A DNA stretch of 64,000 nt from Actinernus sp. WN-2022 (lineage: Eukaryota; Cnidaria; Anthozoa; Actiniaria; Actinernidae). Location of the stretch: the NCBI GenBank assembly GCA_030867875.1, contig JAOWCC010001368.1:186001-250000 (forward strand), given 5' to 3'. Made by a program: the position numbers and the translations under genes. The notes beneath the pieces were generated by a model that was not told the origin of the DNA, searched no databases, and saw only the letters and a list, made by a program, of their open reading frames with translations. Positions 45,616-54,894 of this stretch are shown here, in pieces; the stretch's first letter is position 1, and every line of letters begins with the position of its first letter.

Positions 45616-45843
45616 TGGAGAATGGGTGGAATCTCTTGTTTAGAGAGAGGAATATTTCTGGCTGATCTAGCATCACTGGAAGTGTAATACAATAGACACT
45701 ATCAACAGCACTGCTTTTCCAAGATAGCTGACTTTTCAACCCCTTACCCAGGGGCCTTTACGAGCCCTAGACAATGATTTGATTTGAGGCATTCTGATTA
45801 GAGCCTGATCACAGGAGTACAAACAATAGTACTCAAGGTTCTG

Positions 45844-46350
45844 ATGGACCTACGATTTTACGTCCTTATCTTGGATCTTGGATATTTACTTCCATTCACT
45901 GAATATCTAATACCCATAAGAGGCTGATCAAAGCCAGGAACCGGCTAATTCACAGATCGAATTGCAATTTAGCGTGTCGGTTTTTGTGGATGGAGGAAAA
46001 CCGGAGAACCCAGAGAAAAAACATCGGAGCAAGGGCGAGATACCAACAAACTCAACTCAAATATGGCGCCGCGTCCGGGATCGAACCTGGGCCACAGAGG
46101 TGAGAGGCGAAGCGCTTAACCACTGCGCCAACCCGGCTCACCGTATAGTAAACATACTATACCAGAAGATATATAAATAAACAAAAATATTAAATAATAA
46201 TGTTCAATATCAATCCGAGAAGTCGTGAAGGTCTAACCATTTGTAGTTGTTTCACAAAGGCAGCACCTTTACTCAGTTATTTTATGACCATGAGTGTTGG
46301 TCCGGCTGTGGTTTGAATCCGCGACCACCCGCTCGACATACATTGTGAGA
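45844..46350 (-). mobile_element. SINE family 2, interrupted by SINE family 1
   Basis: The tail part (GGACCTACGATTTTACGTCC, 45846-45865) and the head-side part (from about 46213: GGTCTAACCATTTG, TTGTTTCACAAAGGCA, GAGTGTTGGTCCGG, GGTTTGAATCC) are the two halves of the element that is continuous at 47525-47742. The 340 bp between them are SINE family 1. Confidence 0.65.
45874..46212 (-). mobile_element. SINE family 1, tRNA-derived, near full length
   Basis: Minus strand from about 46142: AGCCGGGTTGGCGCAGTGGT (A box), GGTTCGATCCC (B box), GACGCGGCGCC, then the family body TTTGTTGGTATC, GGTTTTCCTCC, GACACGCTAAATTGCAATTC and GCCGGTTCCTGGCTTTGATC. A classic head-plus-body tRNA SINE. Related copies at 49558-50320 and 9813-9935. 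Confidence 0.75.
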
Positions 46351-46569
46351 ATTTTTTTTTTTTTTTGTGTGTGCCGTTTTGATTTTTGTCTCGTTTGGAG
46401 AACTACGAAAACGTTTTTACTGCTTGTTTTAGAATAAAATACCACTGACTCAAATAATAAAGATAAACGGTTCAATGAATTATTGTTCTTCAGTAATCCT
46501 TGCATTAAAAGTGAATTCATAGCGTGGATACCACAAAATATATAAACCCGTGTCGAATGAAGTACTTAC

Positions 46570-46643
46570 TTTTAGGAGGACGTGATTTGCTCATTCTGAT
46601 GCAATATTGGATTGGTCGGTTTTCTTGTCAGTAATATTTCAAT
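46570..46643 (-). CDS. Candidate first coding exon of an unidentified host gene
   Basis: On the minus strand a T-rich tract and TTTTTACAG precede 46643. The 74-bp segment contains ATG at 46594 (M-S-K-S-R-P-P-K) and ends at a consensus donor GTAAGT (46569-46564), phase 1. Upstream on the same strand a donor-like GCG|GTACGT near 46769 could close a 5'-untranslated exon, giving a 125-bp intron. The following exon was not found. Supported only by splice-site quality. Confidence 0.3.
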
Positions 46644-47220
46644 CTGTAAAAATAAACAAACAAACAAGAAGATTAACTGTTTAAAATGAAATAGAGACCC
46701 AAAAAAAGAAGAAATGTAACGAAAACAAATGCAATAAATTAATTGCAAAAAGGACCTGATTACGTACCGCTAGATTTTTGGTAACGGATGCCGAGATGGC
46801 GCGTTCTAAGAAAAAGTAATTAGTAAACCTCGTTGATCTTTGTTACGTAAACATTCTGATTACGCGCGTGCGGAAGCGCGCGCATTAGGGGACTGGGGAA
46901 AATCATGTACATATATGGAAAATTGTCAGAAGCGTTGGAGTAACAAACGGGAAAACAGTAAGAACGTCCTTGATATTGACCGAGAGACTATTGCTACGGC
47001 TCTTTCACATTGAAATCACCGGCAGGTAGAGAAAAACGCAGACCGGAAAACGATTACATATATAGAACATATAGATAATATGGAATATATAACAAAAGGA
47101 ATGCACATGTGTTGGATGGGATTGTTGTGCAGGCATGATAAGCGTGAAATTACCTGACGAAATTCAAACACGGCCAACAAACCTCGTTATTCTATTAGAA
47201 TTGACGAATACGACACGATA
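46644..47220. other. No clear gene; possible 5' region of the candidate gene
   Basis: Includes a CpG-rich GCGCGTGCGGAAGCGCGCGC around 46863-46884, which on the minus strand lies upstream of the candidate exon. Otherwise featureless. Confidence 0.3.
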
Positions 47221-47221
47221 C

Positions 47222-47243
47222 TACTACTACTACTACTACTAAT
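47222..47243. repeat. (ACT)n microsatellite
   Basis: About seven ACT trinucleotides. Confidence 0.8.
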
Positions 47244-47286
47244 ATTAATAGAGGGTCCGGCTCAATGGGGGGGTGGCCGGTCTACA

Positions 47287-47482
47287 TGTCAGTTGTCAGT
47301 TAAAATTTTGGCCATTTGTCAGTTGTCAGTTAGCCCTAATTAATCATTACTAGAGAACATTTACAATGTTTGACCCACAAAAACCAAATTTGTCAGTTGT
47401 CAGTTATTTTTTAGTTGTCAGTTGTCAGTAAACAATTGTCATTTGTCAGTTATTTTTAAGGCCGTTTGTCAGTAGTCAGTTA
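47287..47482 (+). repeat. Interspersed TTGTCAG heptamer cluster
   Basis: Paired copies TGTCAGTTGTCAGTTA recur about five times, separated by variable 15-50 bp spacers rather than in strict tandem. Confidence 0.75.
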
Positions 47483-47524
47483 ACCCCATTCAGGCCCTCT
47501 TAATAATAACGGATTAATCAGTGA

Positions 47525-47742
47525 CATATCCACGGGGTGGATCTTCATCGACTGATGGGCCTACGATTTAACGTCCTTATCCAAGAAGACAAGAATGTCT
47601 AACCATTTGCACGCTCGTGAACGAAATTGTTTCACAAAGGCAACACCTTCTACTCAGTTATTTTAAAACCCTGAGTGTTGGTCCGGCCGGAGTTTGAACC
47701 CGCACAACAGACCGGCGCTTAACCACTGAGCTAAGCGGCCGG
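47525..47742 (-). mobile_element. SINE family 2, tRNA-derived, continuous copy
   Basis: Minus strand: GGCCGCTTAGCTCAGTGGTT (A box), GCGGGTTCAAACTCC (B box), GGACCAACACTCAGGG, TGCCTTTGTGAAACAA, TGGTTAGACATTCTTG, GGACGTTAAATCGTAGGCCC. Defines the intact structure of the copy broken at 45844-46350. Confidence 0.7.
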
Positions 47743-48017
47743 AGGCGGTAGTTACTACAAATGGTTCAAGAAAATCAAAGAACAACAACTATTTACTTCT
47801 TTTTTTTATATTAATATTTATTGGAAGTACTTTTAATTACAAAGACAACTGAAGTTGCAGAACTTTATAATACTGAAATACAACTTACAAATACAACTAA
47901 AATACATACAGATACAAAGTGCAAACTTTACAATACTAGTCTACAAAAAGAAAAGCTATAAAAGTCAAACTACTACAAGTATACATTAGAAAAATTACAT
48001 ACAAAAAGTGATATAGA

Positions 48018-48102
48018 AGATATTACATGGCCGCGCGGAGATACGGATTTCATCAACACGAGAAGATAAAATTCGTATCTCCAAGCGGCCATGTAATGTT
48101 CT
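48018..48102. repeat. Fold-back, arms about 28 bp
   Basis: ATTACATGGCCGCGCGGAGA and TCTCCAAGCGGCCATGTAAT are inverted copies with one short gap. Nested in the L1-like 3' region. Confidence 0.7.
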
Positions 48103-48108
48103 GTTTAA

Positions 48109-48290
48109 TATATAATTATCGATGAAATACCAGTTTCAATCACCTACTAAAAAGGCTAGAAATCTTTGAAAGCAAGTCATATTTTCAAACGTGATATCTT
48201 AACGTGTGAAGATATCATTTATATCTTCACACGTGAAGATATCACTTTTTAGAAAGAGATATACACTGGTATTTCATCGAAAATTATATA
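48109..48290. repeat. 182-bp fold-back MITE
   Basis: Outer arms TATCGATGAAATACCAG (left) and CTGGTATTTCATCGA (right). Centre rich in GTGAAGATATC / GATATCTTCAC palindromes (48202-48245). Confidence 0.7.
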
Positions 48291-49611
48291 ATAAAAAGTA
48301 ATAATAGGTGGCTGTACGATATTTTATAAGTTTAACTTTTCCCACTTTCGGTAATGCGTCAGGAGATTTCCATTTTTCCTGGCTATAAAGAGCTCGATGC
48401 TATAAAAATACTTAAGTCTGGCAATCAGCACTGCAAGGCTCGGCTTCAGTTTTTTTTAAAACGACATTGATAAATTGTCTGTTTAGCTACTAAAAGGATG
48501 AAATTTGGAAGCAGATATTTTTGATAATTTTTCCAAAGGCCAAATATAACATCCTTTTCGGATAATATTCCGTCATATACACCCAAACTGCCAAGCCATG
48601 CCTGTACTGACGTCCAGAATGTAGAAATATGATGACAGTGATTGAAAGAATGTGTTCGAGCGATTCGTCTGCAGTTTCACAAAAGGTACAGAGTGGAGAG
48701 GAGACTATTTTCATCTTACACAAAATCTTATTAGTATACAGAATACGGTTAAGAATTTTGTACTGAAATACCCTTAATGACGTATCTAAACAAGTTTTGA
48801 AAGGTAATAAATATATTTCTCTCCAACAAAACTGAGAATTAGGGTAGAGGGAATTGAATTTAGTTGAGCAGTGGGGGCGATGGCCTTGCTAATTATAAAA
48901 TGAGAGTATATCATTTTTGAAGAAAGACTGTCACAGGATATTTCCTTCCCTTGAAGAAAAAGGCTTTGCGAGGAAGAGAGGGAGGGTTTTCTCCATTGTT
49001 CTAATTCCAAGCCATTTAAAAACGTTTTCCACTGTGAGGGTATGGAGTCGAAGATCCCCATTAACAAAAAGTATCCAGTTAATGTAAAATTTGACTTATA
49101 TTTTGTAATAAAGTCAAAAGAACGTAATTTACCAGCTCTAGTAACAAGGTCACCTAACCGTACAATGCCCTGATCCATGATTTTGCATCTATATATAGAC
49201 TGTTTACCGATGCAGATATTTTTATTGTTCCATATAATAATATTTAGCACATCCTGGAATGTAGATGGCGCAGCTTTGTTAAGTAATGACCAACAGTTAA
49301 GACACTGTAAAAGCCTGGGATAAATATTGATAGTTTCGCAATGCTAAAATCACAATTTAGGAGAAATTGTCCGCCTACGGGTGCTAGATAATGCTCAAGA
49401 AAAAGTTTCCATGAGCTAGGATAATCATCGCAATTTTTTTTAATACACATAATTCTCTATTTACTTCTATTCGATGCTTTTGCCAGAAGTTGATGGATGA
49501 TGTTGTTGTGAATGATACAATCACGTTAATTAATTAAACTCGCGTGGAGACTTGACAAGTGATGCAATGGCGCAGTGGTTAAGCGCGTCGCCTCGATCTC
49601 ACCTCGTTCCC

Positions 49612-50086
49612 CGATGCGGCGAACGCATCCTCGCTCTACAATTACCAATAATCAGTAAATGGCAAGCACGCTTGAAATACCGATTATTGGTAATACTACG
49701 ACAAATCCTAACCCGAACCATAAACCGAACCCTAACCATCGGACGAGTTCGCGGGTAAACGACGGGTTCTCACTCACTAGAGCTAGGGTTCACAGGTAAC
49801 AAGAAGAGAAGGTAAACGCGAGGAATTTTTTTTTTTAGCGCTCCTACTCGTGCTTGAACTCGTAATCGTTTGCGTGTTGTGCTTGGCAGTGCAAGCGTTA
49901 CGACCACTACACTAAGCGCGTCTACCGCCGTTCGGATTTGGACAATTGTTTATCTTTATCCTTGACTGGTTTTAAGAATGTCATTGTTTAATTTGTGTTC
50001 CAGAATTAGCGATTATTGATAATTGAAGAGCAAAAGCCAATTACTGATTATTGGTAATTCTAGAACGAGGATATGTTGATGCAGCG
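49612..50086. mobile_element. Fold-back MITE of about 475 bp inside the SINE
   Basis: Inverted ends of nearly 48 bp, inner parts ATTACCAATAATCAGTAA (left, to 49658) and TTACTGATTATTGGTAAT (right, from 50041). It carries a minus-strand tRNA-like sequence (49837-49926). Confidence 0.65.
49837..49926 (-). mobile_element. tRNA-like SINE head nested in the MITE
   Basis: Minus strand GCGCTTAGTGTAGTGGTCGT (A-box-like) and GAGTTCAAGCAC (B-box-like) at tRNA spacing. The following CGCCGTTCGG...TTTATCTTTATCC segment recurs at 51034-51087. Confidence 0.45.
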
Positions 50087-50469
50087 GCACACATGTAAGT
50101 TAAGTTTGTTGGTATCTTTCCCTTTCTCCGATGGTTTTCCTCCGAGTTCTCCGTTATCCTTCCTCCACGAAAACTAACACGCTAAATTCCAATTCGATCT
50201 GTGGTTTAGCCGGGTCCTGACTTGGATCAGCTCAGTCTATGGTTGTTTCAGGTCCTGACTTTGATCAGCCCCTATAGTTGTTTCAGGTCCCGTTCGGAAA
50301 TTCAGAGTTTTCAATTGTCATTTTAATAGTCTGCTGAAAAATACACAAACATGATTTTTGATAATTGAACATTACCACTTACGCCTTTTTTCTTTTCGCT
50401 TTACAATCTCTCGTGTTTTTTTCTTCTCACCTGTCTTTTTTTTAATACCTTTCGAGTCCTCTTACTTTT

Positions 50470-50995
50470 GTTATAGCAGCAATGAGCAATATTTTATTAC
50501 GTAATGTTTCATATACGAGTCACTAGATTCGACTGGGTTTCAGGCAAAATCCGCGTGAAATTTCATATGCACTAGTTCTATGGTGTACATACATTAAAAT
50601 ATTCTCTTTCAAATATTTGGGCAGATATCCCTGTTGATATAAAAAATATCGGCTTTCTGCAGTTTAAAAAGCGTTACAAAATGTTTCTTCTCAAGTCACT
50701 GGTCTAATTTTATGTGCTTTCTTAGCAATTAATTATTGAATTGTTCTCCTCTGCTCTGACTATCATGTTATCCTTGCAAACAAAATAACAACTCGCAGCC
50801 TTAACATCGGATTTTTTTTTTTTCAACTTTTCATGTGGCGGTGGTCAGCTCGAAAGCTTATGCTCCTCTAACCACCGCACACCTATTATCTAATCTATTT
50901 TTCATATCCAATCTTGTAATTCTCTATTTGTAATACTGCTTGTCAAATTATCCTGTACAAATTGCTTCTGAAGTGTAAATAAAATGAAACTGAAC
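50470..50995 (+). mobile_element. LINE RT C-terminal remnant and 3' tail
   Basis: 50606-50707 reads LSNIWADIPVDIKNIGFLQF, KKRYKMFLL and a stop, the typical end of CR1/jockey-type RTs. The 3' part ends GTAAATAAAATGAAACTGAA with a GAAACTGAACTGAAACTG-type tail. Upstream codons are frameshifted. Confidence 0.65.
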
Positions 50996-51335
50996 TGAAA
51001 CTGGCATTTGAAACCGGACCGGTTACGTATACCGCCGTTCGGAATGTGACAATTGTTTATCTTTATCCTTGACTGGTTTTAAGAATCATAAGAACAATGA
51101 TTATCATTATTTCAAGCGTCTTTGCCATTTAAGGATAGTTGTTAATTCATCGGGGAGATCGTGTTGGCTCGTCCAATAGAGACATTCATTTCTCGATGTT
51201 TGACCAATCAGAATTGGTTTCCCAAAAACTTGAAAGTTGACCTTCACCTTGGCCATGAGATTGCGCGATAAGAAAATGAGTGACGTCGATAAAGCATTTA
51301 GGAATGCGTGTACTACATTCAAAATCACATACAAG

Positions 51336-51659
51336 TTTAAACAAGAGCCCATAACCAAGAGCGTCCATATCTCTTATGTAGATGCTACGGCGTTTTCACA
51401 AGTTGGGCTATTTTTAGATAATTTTTGCCGCCAATTAGTGGGTTACACCAGTGGCAGAACAAAAGATGCCTCATTAGCTTCTTTTGTTATACCAAGAACA
51501 CGTCTGATACGCTTTTGTGATTTTATTCCCTTAGGAATATAATTGCAACCCAATATGATAGCGGGAAACCGTTCTAAAAATAACCTAATTTGTGAAAATG
51601 CCGTAGCATAGAGATAGTATGGGAGATTCTCGCTCTTGGTTATGGGCTCTTGGTTTAAA
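51336..51659. mobile_element. 324-bp fold-back MITE
   Basis: Arms of about 75 bp: AAGAGCCCATAACCAAGAGC (left) with GCTCTTGGTTATGGGCTCTT (right), and ATGCTACGGCGTTTTCACAA with TTGTGAAAATGCCGTAGCAT. Apparent open frames through it are not genes. Confidence 0.75.
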
Positions 51660-52714
51660 TCATTCTTATTGTTATGCCAAAATACTAACTAAGACGTTTT
51701 TCAACACAAATAACACTAGTTATGCGGGAAGAGAAACTTGTTACAACAAGTGGGCCACCTATAGGAATAGGTGAATACCAAACTGCCATTGAAGCACAGT
51801 TGCTATTATATTGTAGCATAGATCTAACATGTAACTTTTCCTTTAGCTATTAATTAGATCCCTTGTGAATATTTAGGGTGTGTCGTTCTAAATGTGAAAT
51901 AAAATCATCTATCTAGATCTGCATACAGTTTTATTTTCGAGTAGAGTGGTGACTTCTCAAATATTAATGTTAGCTAGTGCTCATGTTTCACATCTTGAAG
52001 TTGAAGGGCGCTGAAATTTATAACGAAACATGTGATTTCCACTCGGTTTTTTCCGATCACTGGGATGCCGACGCTGGCCTAGAACAACAGCAACTGCTAT
52101 ATTTGATGCCATTACTTTAAACAGAAATGAATATGAAATAACAACAAAGCACAATCTGGGAAGTTTTATCTGTGTTTTTATACTTAAATGTTTTGTTACA
52201 ATGTCCGAGTTCAAATATTTCACACGTCAGGGCGCCCCCCGCACCAAGGACTTTTCCCACTTGCAGGCGTGGCTTATTCTATGACGTACTAAGATTTGCC
52301 CAATCACAAAGCGTCAATTCTTCAGGCATTGTATGTTGACATGTCAAGTCAGTCGACCGTGGATGTGGTATTTACAATTTGAGTGTACTCATAAAGAGTT
52401 TGTCAAAGGCGCGAAATATAAGCTCCGCCCCTGAAACGTGTTTTCGTGCCAAAACATAATCCCCGATTCAATTTTCTGTAAGTGAACAAGTCGAACTTGC
52501 CTCTCGCTTCGATTCTCGCGCTCGCTTTTTGAACCAGTAATCGCTTACCCAGTGACTCAGCGAGTTCGACTTGGAGCAAGTCTCGGCGCCAGCTAATCCC
52601 TAATCTTTTCGTAGAAAAACTCAACATCTTGCCATTTCCATCGAAGAAGCCTTTGGTTTCAGCAAAACTGTACTCGTGCATGTGGTGTTTGTCGTGTCTT
52701 CTCTGGCCCTGGGT
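51660..52714. other. No recognisable gene; contains one dispersed repeat fragment
   Basis: Only 52611-52670 could be matched, to the repeat at 9757-9812. A minus-strand open frame at 52403-52681 runs through that repeat and is not supported as a gene. Confidence 0.35.
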
Positions 52715-52722
52715 AAGAAACT

Positions 52723-52820
52723 ATGGGGTGCCATTCCCGCCAAAATTAACTGTTTATCAGTCATCAGATTGTTCTTTTTAATCAAAAGTCGTTATTAGAT
52801 ACTGAACCGTCATTATTAGG
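52723..52820 (+). repeat. Left terminal inverted repeat of the 8-kb transposon
   Basis: Matches the reverse complement of 60670-60767 with few differences, including AACTGTTTATCAGTCATCAG and TCGTTATTAGATACTGA. Confidence 0.85.
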
Positions 52821-53360
52821 CATCGAATCATCATTATTAGGCACGCCTTCATCATTATTAGGCACCGAATCATCATTATTAGGCATTGAATCATAATTAT
52901 TAGGCACCGAATTATCATTATTAGGCACACCTTTATCATTATTAGGCACCGAATCATTATTAGGCATTGAATCATAATTATTAGGCACCGAATCATCATT
53001 ATTAGGCACACCTTTATCATTATTAGGCATACAGTCGTCATTATTAGGCACACCTTTATCATTATTAGGCATACAATTATCATTATTAGGCACACTTTCA
53101 TCATTATTAGGCACACTTTCATCATTATTAGGCATTGAATCATCATTATTAGGCACACGATTATCATTATTAGGCATACAATCATCATTATTAGGCATTG
53201 AATCATCATTATTAGGTATACAATCATCATTATTAGGCATACCATCATTATTAGGCTCTGAGCCATCATTATTAGGCACACAATTATTATTATTAGGCAC
53301 CGAATCATCGTTATTAGGCACCGAGCCGTAATTATTAGAGGCAGAGGTATTATTAGAGAA
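52809..53360 (-). repeat. Left subterminal minisatellite
   Basis: About 28 tandem 15-21-bp units of type CATCATTATTAGGCA(C/T)NNAAT. All length steps are multiples of 3, so the minus strand is open and would read (P-N-N-D-D-S/G-V/M)n toward the transposon end. This openness is a by-product of unit length and not evidence for a protein. Mirror image of 60262-60700. Confidence 0.85.
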
Positions 53361-53501
53361 GAAGTGCAGCCTAGTCCCTAGGCTTTCGCGTTCCCAGCCA
53401 GAACGCCTGGGACTACAGGTAACTTCCATGTGAGCCAGTGTTAGTTAGTGGTCAGCAAGGCCGCGCCGGGGTAGTTATAAGGCGGACAGTCGTTCTCTGA
53501 G

Positions 53502-54662
53502 TTGAGAGGTGCAATTGCTTCAAGACTTAAAGACCTTATTACTTACGTCGATGTGTGGGACGATGATGACATCCTAGAAGAACTTGAGGAAATTCAGAAA
53601 CACGTGGTTACATTTAATACTCTGGCAAGAATGCCTGAGGAAATGTTTTCATTATTGACAAGTGCCCGAAGAGTTATACAGTCGAATCGCAAGTTGGAGA
53701 AAGCAGCTATAGTTAACAGCGGTAAACCTGGTAGACCAGCATATGCAGTCACTAAAGAACAACTTGAAATGCTGTTGAAAGCAAGTTTTAGTACTCCTGC
53801 TATTTCAAAGCTACTGCACGTTAGTCAACGGACTGTGGAACGTCGTATGCAAGAATTCGGCCTCTCAGTCAGGGGTTTGTACTCTGTAATTGGGGATAGT
53901 AATTTAGATGATATCGTGAGGGAAACTAAGCATGCACACCCAAGCTGTGGATCTAATATGCTGGTTGGTTATCTAAGAGCAAAGGGCATATTACTTCCAA
54001 GAAGCCGCATAAGGAAGGCACTTTCCAGAGTTGATCCTCTTGGGGTTGCTGCACGGCGGTGCAGGGCAATTAAACGACGGGTGTACAATGTAACCAGACC
54101 CCTCGCCCTCTGGCACTTTGACGGCCACCACAAATTAGTGAAATGGCGATTTATTGTTCATGGGTGCGTAGACGGTTATACACGCATTTCTGTCTTCTTA
54201 TCGTGCAGCACTAACAACAAAGCCGTCACTGTCTGCTCGTGTTTCCTTAAAGCAGTTGAACAATGGGGCTTGCCATCCAGAACAAGGTGCGATAAGGGGT
54301 CAGAGAACGTAGATGTCGTCAAATACATGCTGGCTGTTCGTGGAGAAGGTAGAGGTTCGGCGCTGGTTGGACGTAGTGTTCATAATCAACGTATCGAAAG
54401 GTTATGGAGGGATGTTTTTGAAGATGTCTTGCAAGTCTTCTACGAGTTGTTTACTCTCATGGAAGAGCTATCCATTTTTGATCCTCTAGCTGAAAGTGAC
54501 ATTTGGTGTCTTCACTATGCTTTCCTAGAGCATATTAACCACCGTTTACAGGAATGGTCTGCATCATGGATACGGCATCCTTTGAGAACTGTTAACAACA
54601 AAACTCCCCTTCAGCTTTGGATCCAAGGAAGTCTCATGCACCTCCGCAGAAGCTGGCACTAA
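53502..54662 (+). CDS. DDE integrase-like transposase
   Basis: Catalyses excision and insertion of the element, by analogy with retroviral-integrase-fold transposases. The first codon of the 386-codon frame is TTG; the frame is open to 53481 with no ATG, so the true start may be the ATG at residue 44 or 48 or in an upstream exon. Layout: acidic helical N-terminus; helix-turn-helix at about 90-120 (TPAISKLLHVSQRTVERRMQ); integrase core at about 200-310 with D207 (LWHFDGHH), D264 (RTRCDKGSE) and E299 (NQRIERLWRDVF), spacing D-56-D-34-E; then a C-terminal helical part. All three acidic residues are present. The frame ends at TAA 54660-54662 because of a frameshift; the conserved tail continues in another frame from about 54643. 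Convergent with the RING/HECT gene. Confidence 0.85.
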   Translation: MRGAIASRLKDLITYVDVWDDDDILEELEEIQKHVVTFNTLARMPEEMFSLLTSARRVIQSNRKLEKAAIVNSGKPGRPAYAVTKEQLEMLLKASFSTPAISKLLHVSQRTVERRMQEFGLSVRGLYSVIGDSNLDDIVRETKHAHPSCGSNMLVGYLRAKGILLPRSRIRKALSRVDPLGVAARRCRAIKRRVYNVTRPLALWHFDGHHKLVKWRFIVHGCVDGYTRISVFLSCSTNNKAVTVCSCFLKAVEQWGLPSRTRCDKGSENVDVVKYMLAVRGEGRGSALVGRSVHNQRIERLWRDVFEDVLQVFYELFTLMEELSIFDPLAESDIWCLHYAFLEHINHRLQEWSASWIRHPLRTVNNKTPLQLWIQGSLMHLRRSWH

Positions 54663-54894
54663 TCCTGTGACAGTTTCTGAAGACTATGGAATAGACTGGA
54701 AGGGACCAATAACTGTTGATGATAACAATGAAAGCGTTGAAATTCCCATTACGTCCACTGCATTTGTGACAGAGGCACAACTTCAAGAGCTCGAAGTGCA
54801 AGCTATTCAGCTTAAAGAGTCTTCAAGAAATGAAGACAAACTAAAGCTTTATAAACTTGCAAGAGAAAAGGTATTGAGCAATAGTGTGCAGTAG
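54643..54894 (+). CDS. C-terminal tail of the transposase in a shifted frame
   Basis: A +1 frame relative to the transposase opens before its stop and reads AEAGTNPVTVSEDYGIDWKG and a further 60 codons to TAG at 54892-54894. The Y-G-I-D-W-x-G-P motif is, as I recall, conserved at this place in relatives of this transposase. One base lost or gained near 54640 explains the split: a real mutation or an assembly indel. Confidence 0.6.
   Translation, partial: SAEAGTNPVTVSEDYGIDWKGPITVDDNNESVEIPITSTAFVTEAQLQELEVQAIQLKESSRNEDKLKLYKLAREKVLSNSVQ

Larger units (their letters stand above)
47799..49450 (-). mobile_element. L1/Tx1-like LINE 3' end
   Basis: Minus strand, 5' to 3': WKLFLEHYLAPVGGQFLLNC (49.4 kb); IIWNNKNICIGKQSIYRCKI then DQGIVRLGDLVTRAGKLRSF and IPSQWKTFLNGLE (49.2-48.9 kb); then SPLCTFCETADESLEHI, the C-x2-C-x(n)-H zinc-binding end (about 48.7 kb). 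This order is the C-terminal part of L1/Tx1-clade ORF2 proteins. Frames change between blocks. The 3' UTR carries two fold-backs (48018-48102, 48109-48290) and ends with AATAAA and an A-rich tail at about 47800-47822. 5'-truncated near 49450. Confidence 0.7.
49558..50320 (+). mobile_element. SINE family 1 copy interrupted by a fold-back MITE
   Basis: The tRNA-like head (GATGCAATGGCGCAGTGGTT, CGTTCCCCGATGCGGC) ends near 49612. The body resumes at about 50090 (AGTTTGTTGGTATC, GGTTTTCCTCC, AACACGCTAAATTCCAATTC, TAGCCGGGTCCTGACTT, GTTGTTTCAGGTCCCGTTC). The inserted MITE accounts for the gap. Confidence 0.6.

Noticed and set aside
51186..51542. Protein-coding gene at 51237-51542 (plus) or 51107-51358 (minus)
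   Set aside because: Both frames run into the arms of the fold-back MITE at 51336-51659 and show no domain.
52809..53360. CRISPR-like array
   Set aside because: Units are contiguous 15-21-bp repeats without unique spacers, in eukaryotic DNA. The same holds for the 25-bp minisatellite at 62606.
52782..53429. Asn/Asp-rich repeat protein on the minus strand and its counterpart at 60375-60815
   Set aside because: The frame is open only because minisatellite units are multiples of three. Both arrays lie in the transposon ends and read out through the terminal inverted repeats.
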